Shown here: positions 1 through 3,811 of the stretch, piece after piece | Layout: each line of letters starts with the position of its first letter | Position numbering within the stretch: position 1 is the first letter of the stretch | From: Candidatus Wolfebacteria bacterium | GTDB lineage: Bacteria; Patescibacteriota; Minisyncoccia; UBA6257; UBA9933 | Reading direction: 5' to 3' | Assembly (NCBI GenBank): GCA_027336345.1 | Contig: DAHWFZ010000045.1 | Coordinates: 1 to 5,761 of the forward strand | DNA length: 5,761 nucleotides | Position numbers and translations under genes: made by a program | Notes under the pieces: model-generated | Database searches by the model: none | Told to the model about the DNA's origin: nothing | What the model saw: the letters and a program-made list of their open reading frames with translations, nothing else

Positions 1-107
1 TCGGTAATCATATACCGATATCTTATGGCATCGTCATATAGCTTCAAGATGCCTTTGATGCCGGTATATTTGCAGTGTATGCGATTATAATACTCCATGA
101 TTAGCAT
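1..107 (-). CDS. 5' end of an unrecognised ORF, possibly a transposase/integrase (partial)
   Basis: On the minus strand an ATG at 107 (alternative in-frame ATG at 98) opens a frame of 35 complete codons that runs off the left edge without a stop. The peptide begins MLIMEYYNRIHCKYTG and continues with a basic, tyrosine-rich helix ending near RYRYMIT. The style (short N-terminal helix, then an 'LYDDAIRYRYMIT' type segment) resembles from memory the start of helix-turn-helix plus DDE-integrase transposases found in Patescibacteria, but the catalytic domain lies outside the window, so this is a weak inference. No convincing SD precedes either ATG. No terminal inverted repeat of an insertion sequence could be recognised in 108-239. 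It could also be a chance ORF. Confidence 0.35.
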   Translation of the reverse strand, partial: MLIMEYYNRIHCKYTGIKGILKLYDDAIRYRYMIT

Positions 108-159
108 TTTATGGAGTCCAGGATGTATCTGAGGTTATGCAATTTTAATCAGTCAAAAA

Positions 160-210
160 GCAAGATTCTTCGTGGAGCTTAGAATGACAGCTACCCTTCG
201 ACAAGCTCAG
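160..210. repeat. dispersed intergenic repeat remnant (GTCATTCT...GAAGAATCTTGC plus CTTCGACAAGCTCAG)
   Basis: Read on the minus strand, 188-160 gives GTCATTCTAAGC, then CGAAGAATCTTGC. This matches the consensus GTCATYCTGA...GAAGRATCT shared with the copies at 3110-3205, 4526-4583 and 4634-4707. Immediately beyond it, on the plus strand, 194-210 reads CCCTTCGACAAGCTCAG, a sequence known to recur in intergenic repeats of many bacterial genomes. The block lies 30 bases beyond the jag stop codon, in the region downstream of the minus-strand cluster. The rest of 108-239 shows nothing further that can be supported; there is no clear terminator for the jag transcript. Confidence 0.7.
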
Positions 211-239
211 TAAATAAATTTTTTTTCTTTCCGCTTTTC

Positions 240-656
240 TTAAATAGGTTTTACTATCACGCTCCTCTCTTTTCCTTCGCCGATTGATTCGGTTTTAAGG
301 TCCGGCCTGCCGGCAAGTTCCATATGAATCAATCTTCTTTCAAACGCGTTCATCGGGGGCAAGGATATTTCCTGCTTATTCGCAATCGCTTTGCGGGCCG
401 CGGCGCGCGCCAATTCCAAAATAAGATCATGCCTCTGCTTCCTGTAGTTATTTATATCAACCACGACCGGCTCCATATTATTTTTTTTGGCAATCAGTTT
501 TACAACCTGGTTCAAATCCATTACAAAATCCGGCAGCGCCCTTTCAAAAAAATTTTCATTGATAAGAATGCTGAAACGGTTGCTTTCGGAATCAAAGCTG
601 ACGGAATAATCCGTAAAGCCCATTTTTTCTATTAAATTTTTGATTGTTGTTTCCAT
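240..656 (-). CDS. jag: Jag/KhpB-like KH-R3H RNA-binding protein
   Basis: 138-residue protein of the Jag (SpoIIIJ-associated, KhpB) family, cytoplasmic RNA-binding proteins normally encoded next to yidC. Residues 1-70 fit a type II KH fold. Residues about 75-138 form an R3H domain with the signature arginine and histidine in ERRLIH (R107, H111), preceded by LPPMNAFERR and followed by the typical TESIGEGKERSVIVKP tail. The Jag_N domain of Firmicute homologues (about 208 residues in Bacillus) is absent. The KH loop that should carry GxxG aligns by eye with R39-A-L-P42, so the canonical RNA-gripping glycines are missing. The gene is last in the ruvB-yidC-jag cluster, 102 bases after yidC, and a long inverted repeat fills that gap. 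No SD precedes the ATG at 656 (upstream reads GTTGATTAAACATT). The family call is firm; retained KH function is uncertain. Confidence 0.92.
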   Translation of the reverse strand: METTIKNLIEKMGFTDYSVSFDSESNRFSILINENFFERALPDFVMDLNQVVKLIAKKNNMEPVVVDINNYRKQRHDLILELARAAARKAIANKQEISLPPMNAFERRLIHMELAGRPDLKTESIGEGKERSVIVKPI

Positions 657-663
657 AATGTTT

Positions 664-759
664 AATCAACGAAAGAACGAATTAATACGAAATTACGAAA
701 ATGCAGGAAAAAATTAATTCTGCTTTCGTTATTTCGTTCAGTTTCGCTTTTCGTTGATT
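664..759. repeat. long imperfect inverted repeat of ACGAA units between yidC and jag
   Basis: Left arm 664-706 and right arm 720-759 are complementary over about 40 bp with a 13-base AT-rich loop (707-719). The outer 11 bp are perfect (AATCAACGAAA at 664-674 against TTTCGTTGATT at 749-759), and roughly 32 of 40 positions pair when small gaps are allowed. Each arm is itself a degenerate tandem array: CG dinucleotides fall at 670, 678, 688 and 696 on the left (spacing 8, 10, 8) and at 727, 735, 745 and 752 on the right (8, 10, 7). The right arm touches the yidC stop codon and the left arm ends 8 bases before the jag ATG. In the yidC-jag transcript it would form a long hairpin, a possible RNase III site or a barrier to read-through and exonucleases. 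Confidence 0.8.
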
Positions 760-1466
760 TACTCTATCCCGAGCTTCTTTCCCTCCTCTTTCAGCTCTTG
801 ATTGATGTTTATCCGCTTGTTTATCACTATCTGTTGAATAACCGAAAATGCTGAAAAAGTCAACCAATAAAGGCCAATTGCCGACGGCAGCGAATAGAAA
901 ATAACAATGGTCATAATAGGCCCGATATACATCATCTGTTTGCTCACGCGTTCGGCCGGAGACAAATCTTTTGATTTCATTGCGCTCTTGGGCAGCATCA
1001 GCTTGGACTGATAGAATTGGAAAATCGCGGCAAGCACGACAATGATAAGATTTTTTTCAGTCAGATTCACAACCCCCAAAAAATACGGATTCAAATTGCT
1101 GATAGTCTTAATCCCGATTGAAAATATCCGAAACACCGCAATCAATATCGGCAGCTGGATTATCAGCAAAAAAATCTGTGAAAACGGATTCACATTATGC
1201 TCCTTATAAAGAGCCATGGTTTCCTTCACCTGCTTTTCCTTGTCGTCTTTGTGCTTTATCTGTATTTCTTTCAGCTTGGGCGCAATCTTTGCCATTATCG
1301 CCTGATCCTTCGCGCCCTTGTAAAAAATCGGGAACAAAACGACCCTGACAAGAATAGTCAAAACAATAACGGCGATTCCAATATCGTTAAAAGAATAATG
1401 ATGGTACAGATAAATCAAAAAACTTAAAAGCGGATTATATAAATAATTATTAAATAGTGAAGACAT
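759..1466 (-). CDS. yidC: YidC/Oxa1 family membrane protein insertase
   Basis: 235-residue insertase that helps membrane proteins enter and fold in the cytoplasmic membrane, alone or with SecYEG. Hydrophobic segments sit at roughly residues 28-48, 96-117, 139-154, 178-192 and 196-214, the five-helix Oxa1 core. The first ends in TILVRVVLFP, whose arginine (R41) is the conserved positive residue of the hydrophilic groove. A charged cytoplasmic coiled hairpin (residues 52-90, with MAKIAPKLKEIQIKHKDD) precedes LYKEHNVNPFSQIFLLIIQL, a family hallmark, and GLYWLTFSAFSVIQQ closes the core. There is no lipobox cysteine or large periplasmic domain, so it is shorter than the 261-residue Bacillus SpoIIIJ. 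It lies 73 bases after ruvB and 102 before jag. No rnpA or rpmH sits upstream, unlike the common rpmH-rnpA-yidC-jag order. No SD precedes the ATG at 1466; upstream is AT-rich. Confidence 0.96.
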   Translation of the reverse strand: MSSLFNNYLYNPLLSFLIYLYHHYSFNDIGIAVIVLTILVRVVLFPIFYKGAKDQAIMAKIAPKLKEIQIKHKDDKEKQVKETMALYKEHNVNPFSQIFLLIIQLPILIAVFRIFSIGIKTISNLNPYFLGVVNLTEKNLIIVVLAAIFQFYQSKLMLPKSAMKSKDLSPAERVSKQMMYIGPIMTIVIFYSLPSAIGLYWLTFSAFSVIQQIVINKRININQELKEEGKKLGIE

Positions 1467-1482
1467 ATATTAAATCTATTAT

Positions 1483-1558
1483 TTAATTAACGAGTTTGCG
1501 AGTTAACGTGTTCATTAAGCTTTTTAACGCGTTAACCAGTTAACTTTTTAATTCCAAA
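1483..1558. repeat. inverted repeat of GTTAAC-type octamers at the ruvB-yidC junction
   Basis: Read along the minus strand, the gap is built from octamers such as GTTAACTG, GTTAACGC, GTTAACTC, GCAAACTC and GTTAATTA. The left part (about 1483-1520) and right part (1521-1558) are imperfectly complementary around the central AAGCTT (1517-1522), with about 16 of 21 matches nearest the centre. A perfect 12-bp palindrome, TTAACGCGTTAA, lies at 1524-1535. The right arm runs into the last codons and stop of ruvB. Arm limits are approximate. In RNA it would form an imperfect hairpin between ruvB and yidC. It has the same architecture as the repeats at 664-759 and 3738-3804 but a different sequence motif. 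Confidence 0.65.
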
Positions 1559-2535
1559 TTCAGATGCTCATACGCATCTGCTGTGGCTATTCTACCAGAT
1601 GAGCTCTTTTGCAGCAAACCTGTTTTTATCAAAAACGGCTCGTAAACTTCCTCAATAATCCCCCTGTCTTCGCCCAATACCGCCGCCAGCGTGTTCAAGC
1701 CGACGGGACCGCCGTCGTATTTTTTAATGATTATTTCCAAAAGCTTGCGGTCGTATTTTTCCAAACCCAGATTATCAATCTCCAAAGATTCCATCGTATG
1801 ATTGCAAATGCCGGCATTAATAACTTCCAAATTTTTCACTTCCGCAAAATCGCGCACCCGCTTCAACAGCCGGTTGGCGTTTCTGGGAGTAAACCGCGAT
1901 GCTCTGGCCAGAATGCCAATCGCATCATCGCTGAGCTTCAAACCTAAAATCTGAGCGGACCGCGAAATTATTTTTTCAATTTCATCCAAACCGTAATAAT
2001 CAATGTTGAAAATCGCTCCAAAGCGCGAACGAAACGGCGATGAAAGCAGGTTCAAACGAGTGGTGGCGGCAACCAAAGTAAACGGCGGCAAATCCAACGT
2101 AAGCATACGCGCCGCCGGCCCTTTGCCGACCGTAATGTAAAGTTTGCGGGCTTCCATGGCCGGATAAAGAATTTCTTCAATCATCCTGTTTAACCTGTGC
2201 GCTTCATCTATAAATAGAACGTCGCCTTTTTCCAAATTCGCCAGGACCGCAACCAAGTCGCCGGACTTTTCCAAATTAACGCCCGAGGTGACGCGCAAAT
2301 TCGCGCCGAGTTCCTTTGATATCAAAGTCGCCAAGGTTGTCTTGCCCAAACCCTGCGGCCCGTAAAATAACAAATGATCCGGAAATTCCCCGCGCTTTTT
2401 AGCGGCCTCAAGCATTATTTTCAAATTGCTTTTCACTTTTTCCTGCCCTATATAGTCATCCCAGCAATCCGGACGCAACATTGTTTCAGTCTGGATATCT
2501 TCCTTTTTTATAGCATTATTTGAATCTTTGCTCAT
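1540..2535 (-). CDS. ruvB: Holliday junction branch migration ATPase RuvB
   Basis: 331-residue AAA+ motor that, with RuvA, drives ATP-dependent branch migration of Holliday junctions in recombinational repair. Length fits the family (E. coli about 336). Motifs in order: MLRPDCWDDYIGQEKVK at the N-terminal entry; Walker A GPQGLGKT (59-66); Walker B with DEAH (110-113); the beta-hairpin region around ITVGKGPAARM (134-144); sensor 1/arginine finger region ATTRLNLLSSPFRSRFG (157-173); sensor 2 TPRNANRLLKRVRDFAE; and a C-terminal winged helix containing GGPVGLNTLAAVLGEDRG and the SSGRIAT DNA-contact loop. All expected catalytic residues are visible. It is first in the minus-strand cluster and divergent from rpmF. 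No SD precedes the ATG at 2535; instead an extended -10-like element lies 6 bases upstream, suggesting a leaderless mRNA. ruvA and ruvC are not in the window. Confidence 0.98.
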   Translation of the reverse strand: MSKDSNNAIKKEDIQTETMLRPDCWDDYIGQEKVKSNLKIMLEAAKKRGEFPDHLLFYGPQGLGKTTLATLISKELGANLRVTSGVNLEKSGDLVAVLANLEKGDVLFIDEAHRLNRMIEEILYPAMEARKLYITVGKGPAARMLTLDLPPFTLVAATTRLNLLSSPFRSRFGAIFNIDYYGLDEIEKIISRSAQILGLKLSDDAIGILARASRFTPRNANRLLKRVRDFAEVKNLEVINAGICNHTMESLEIDNLGLEKYDRKLLEIIIKKYDGGPVGLNTLAAVLGEDRGIIEEVYEPFLIKTGLLQKSSSGRIATADAYEHLNLELKS

Positions 2536-2541
2536 TAAAAA

Positions 2542-2550
2542 ATCTTAACA
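2542..2550 (-). promoter_or_regulatory. putative extended -10 promoter of ruvB (leaderless)
   Basis: On the minus strand 2550-2542 reads TGT followed by TAAGAT, that is, a TGn extension plus a -10 hexamer matching TATAAT at 4 of 6 positions. The hexamer ends 6 bases before the ruvB ATG, so transcription starting at the usual distance would begin at or within a base of the start codon. No clear -35 is present at 17 bp. This agrees with the lack of an SD in front of ruvB. The site is inferred from sequence only. Confidence 0.45.
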
Positions 2551-2553
2551 CAA

Positions 2554-2576
2554 TTGGCTTTGAATTACGAAGCCAA
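2554..2576. promoter_or_regulatory. 7-bp inverted repeat, operator-like, upstream of ruvB
   Basis: TTGGCTT (2554-2560) and AAGCCAA (2570-2576) form a perfect 7-bp inverted repeat with a 9-base spacer. It lies just upstream of the putative ruvB -10 element and adjoins the first hairpin unit of the CCTCC array. It could be a regulator-binding site or simply the edge of the repeat array; nothing in the sequence tells these apart. Confidence 0.3.
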
Positions 2577-2704
2577 ACCTCCCTACCCCTCCTTTAGAAG
2601 GAGGGCAATGCTCACCTGCAGAACCTCCTGCTCTCCTTTAGGAGGAGGGTTACTTGTCTCCCTTCCAAAATGCAAACCTCCTGTATCCCCCTTTTAAAGG
2701 GGGA
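2575..2704. repeat. three tandem diverged CCTCC/GGAGG hairpin units
   Basis: Three related units begin with (A/G)AACCTCC and end in a G-rich complement. Unit 1 (2575-2605) contains CCCTCCTT-TAG-AAGGAGGG, an 8-bp perfect stem at 2587-2605. Unit 2 (2621-2649) contains CTCTCC-TTTA-GGAGG. Unit 3 (2674-2704) contains TCCCCCTTT-T-AAAGGGGGA, a 9-bp perfect palindrome at 2686-2704. The starts are 46 and 53 bases apart, so the array is diverged, not freshly duplicated. It separates the divergent ruvB and rpmF promoters. This resembles the C/G-rich palindromic repeats scattered through many bacterial genomes. Whether it acts as an insulator or terminator, or is passive repeat DNA, cannot be decided here. 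Confidence 0.75.
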
Positions 2705-2717
2705 CTGTTAGGGTTTA

Positions 2718-2746
2718 TTGACTTTTCCCGATCAAAACCATAATAT
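2718..2746 (+). promoter_or_regulatory. sigma-70-type promoter of rpmF
   Basis: TTGACT (2718-2723) matches the -35 consensus at 5 of 6 positions. After a 17-base spacer comes TAATAT (2741-2746), a 4 of 6 match to TATAAT. Transcription would start near 2753 and give a leader of about 90 bases before the L32 start codon. It is the strongest bipartite promoter in the window and points at rpmF. Confidence 0.7.
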
Positions 2747-2789
2747 AAACAGGTAATTATGAGGTAAGAGACGAACGGAAAAAATAAAA

Positions 2790-2824
2790 CTTTTTTCTTT
2801 TTTCTTTTCACTTTTCACTTAAAA
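2790..2824 (+). repeat. heptamer tandem repeat in the rpmF leader
   Basis: Five consecutive 7-base units: CTTTTTT twice, CTTTTCA twice, then a degenerate CTTAAAA. They lie inside the predicted 5' leader of rpmF and end 4 bases before the GGGAGG SD. The tract is pyrimidine-rich and unstructured. It may help keep the ribosome-binding site open or bind protein, but it may equally be a slippage product. Confidence 0.7.
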
Positions 2825-2828
2825 CTAT

Positions 2829-2834
2829 GGGAGG
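2829..2834 (+). promoter_or_regulatory. Shine-Dalgarno site of rpmF
   Basis: GGGAGG ends 7 bases before the ATG at 2842, an ideal SD spacing. This selects 2842 over the in-frame ATG at 2827, which would overlap the SD itself and add five residues (MGGVP) foreign to L32 proteins. It is the only clear SD in front of any gene in the window. Confidence 0.85.
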
Positions 2835-2841
2835 CGTACCA

Positions 2842-3021
2842 ATGAAACATCATTCAAAGTCCAAAGTCGGCCGAAGAAGGTCGCACTTGGCTTTGAAACC
2901 GACAACAATCGCTGTTTGCCCAACGTGCAAATATCCGGCATTAGCCCATAAAATTTGCGCTAACTGCGGAAGCTACAAGGGCAAGGTTGTAAAAGCGAAA
3001 AAAGTTAAAGCAAAAAAATAA
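2842..3021 (+). CDS. rpmF: 50S ribosomal protein L32
   Basis: 59-residue, very basic protein of the bL32 family, part of the large ribosomal subunit. The N-terminus MKHHSKSKVGRRRSH matches the conserved KxSKSRxxxRRxH type opening. A zinc-ribbon follows with all four cysteines: C26 and C29 in CPTC, C39 and C42 in CANC. Next come the G-x-Y-K-G-K motif and a lysine-rich tail (KAKKVKAKK). Length is normal for the family. The start at 2842 is chosen on its SD. The gene appears to be a single-gene unit, with its own promoter at 2718-2746 and a strong hairpin straight after the stop. No plsX or yceD-like partner adjoins it. The intact Zn ribbon marks it as the zinc-binding (C+) form. Confidence 0.96.
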   Translation: MKHHSKSKVGRRRSHLALKPTTIAVCPTCKYPALAHKICANCGSYKGKVVKAKKVKAKK

Positions 3022-3023
3022 GA

Positions 3024-3066
3024 TTTATAAAAGGCACATAAATAAAAATTATGTGCCTTTTATAAA
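3024..3066 (+). terminator. perfect 18-bp hairpin after rpmF
   Basis: Arms 3024-3041 and 3049-3066 are perfectly complementary over 18 bp around a 7-base loop (ATAAAAA). The core is AAAAGGCACATAA against TTATGTGCCTTTT, whose T-run makes it work as a rho-independent terminator. The stem begins 2 bases after the rpmF stop codon. The symmetric A/T flanks would give a similar structure on the other strand, but no minus-strand gene ends here. It should separate rpmF from the nusB cluster. Confidence 0.85.
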
Positions 3067-3071
3067 TGTTG

Positions 3072-3080
3072 TGATATAAT
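3072..3080 (+). promoter_or_regulatory. perfect extended -10 (TGATATAAT), candidate promoter of nusB-rnc-smc
   Basis: TGA followed by a full-consensus TATAAT lies just past the rpmF terminator. There is no convincing -35 at 17 bp (the position falls in the terminator arm). A start near 3087 would give a nusB leader of about 220 bases that contains the repeat element at 3110-3205. A weaker CATAAT at 3292-3297, 8 bases before the nusB ATG, is an alternative that would give a nearly leaderless mRNA. Confidence 0.5.
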
Positions 3081-3109
3081 TTATTCGTGAATCATGAAGT
3101 TTGCGCGCG

Positions 3110-3205
3110 GTCATCCTGAATGCAGTAACCGCGTGCCGCCTGAGCTTCAGCGAATGGCGCAAGGATTTCGTTAAACGCGGATTCTTCCGAGTACGTCAGA
3201 ATGAC
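3110..3205. repeat. REPIN-like inverted-pair repeat element upstream of nusB
   Basis: The 96-bp block opens with GTCATCCTGAA (3110-3120) and closes with CAGAATGAC (3197-3205), so its ends are near-complementary. Positions 3180-3205 are the exact reverse complement of 4634-4659 (26 bp), showing that the family is dispersed in both orientations. The middle holds CGCAAGGATTTCG, a diverged version of the GAAGGATCT half. A further GCAAGATTCTT half-copy lies at 3210-3220. No target-site duplication is evident. The remaining stretch to 3305 shows only the weak CATAAT noted under the nusB promoter. Confidence 0.75.
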
Positions 3206-3305
3206 ACCGGCAAGATTCTTAGCCCTGACTAAAAAGAAGCCAGCTTCCAACAAACGAATATCTCAAAATAACAGACACCAACTAATCAGCTCATAATTTC
3301 AATAT

Positions 3306-3740
3306 ATGGCCACAAGACATCTTATCCGCTCCATACTTTTGCAGTCGCTCTATGAGTGGGATTTTTATAAAAAAAACGAGGACTTTATAAAAGTCTTTGA
3401 AAGAAATCTCGCTGAATTCGGCAGCGGCATTGATGAACCGGAATTCGGCTGGAAATTGGCAAATGGCGTAATCGCCCATCTGTCAGAACTTGACGGAATA
3501 ATAAAAAGCGCCGCTCCGCAGTGGCCGCTTGATCAGCTCCCGATAATAGACAGGAATGTCCTGCGGATGGGGCTTTACGAATTGCTTTACGCGGATCATA
3601 CGGAAACTCCGGAAAAAGTCGCCATTAACGAATCCATAGAGCTGGCAAAAAATTTCGGCGGAGAAAGCTCCGGGAAATTCGTAAACGGCGTGCTGGGAAC
3701 AGTATTCAAGGAAATGGAAAATAAAAAAACTGCCGATTAG
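3306..3740 (+). CDS. nusB: Transcription antitermination factor NusB
   Basis: 144-residue all-helical RNA-binding protein. In the family NusB pairs with NusE (ribosomal protein S10) on boxA RNA to prevent premature termination in rRNA operons. The sequence shows the conserved opening [17 protein letters not shown] with R4 and R8, then [20 protein letters not shown] (73-92), and the strongly conserved C-terminal block [18 protein letters not shown] followed by [12 protein letters not shown] (102-133). Length is normal. It is first in a plus-strand nusB-rnc-smc cluster with a 71-base gap to rnc. No SD is visible before the ATG at 3306 (upstream ATTTCAATAT). An extended -10 at 3072-3080 and a weak CATAAT at 3292-3297 are the promoter candidates. 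A 62-residue antisense ORF in this region has no support. Confidence 0.96.
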   Translation: MATRHLIRSILLQSLYEWDFYKKNEDFIKVFERNLAEFGSGIDEPEFGWKLANGVIAHLSELDGIIKSAAPQWPLDQLPIIDRNVLRMGLYELLYADHTETPEKVAINESIELAKNFGGESSGKFVNGVLGTVFKEMENKKTAD

Positions 3741-3804
3741 TAACCGGTAACCAGTAACTAGGAATCTCCAAACCTGTTTACTGATTACTGTTTACCAGTT
3801 GCTT
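3738..3804. repeat. inverted repeat of GTAACYR heptamers between nusB and rnc
   Basis: From the nusB stop codon the sequence runs as heptamers GTAACCG, GTAACCA, GTAACTA, GGAATCT. The opposite arm, read in reverse complement, runs GCAACTG, GTAAACA, GTAATCA, GTAAACA. Arms 3738-3757 and 3785-3804 match at 16 of 20 positions, with a 27-base loop between them. The right arm ends 7 bases before the rnc GTG. In the nusB-rnc mRNA it would form a stem directly upstream of the RNase III start codon. Same architecture as the repeats at 664-759 and 1483-1558, different motif. Confidence 0.75.
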
Positions 3805-3811
3805 AATTATC

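Noticed and set aside
682..867. 61-residue minus-strand ORF overlapping the yidC end and the inverted repeat
   Set aside because: Out-of-frame translation of the yidC 3' end and repeat; no SD, no recognisable motif.
1118..1427. Plus-strand ORFs opposite yidC
   Set aside because: Antisense to a well-supported membrane protein gene, with no start signals and no family features.
2608..2697. Small ORF (ATG 2608) right after AAGGAGGG
   Set aside because: The GGAGGG ends only 2 bases before the ATG, too close for initiation, and the peptide is just a translation of the hairpin array.
2827..2841. Upstream ATG at 2827 as the L32 start
   Set aside because: It would overlap the GGGAGG SD that serves ATG 2842 and add residues not typical of L32.
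3094..3174. 26-codon ORF starting ATG 3094, just after the TGATATAAT element
   Set aside because: It is mostly repeat-element sequence with no SD and no recognisable protein features.
3022..3305. Riboswitch or T-box in the nusB leader
   Set aside because: No conserved aptamer core could be recognised; the structure present is explained by the rpmF terminator and the dispersed repeat.
664..3804. A CRISPR array, suggested by the short repeated units
   Set aside because: Units are 7-10 bp, degenerate and contiguous, without unique spacers of 30-40 bases or 23-40-base direct repeats, and there are no cas genes.
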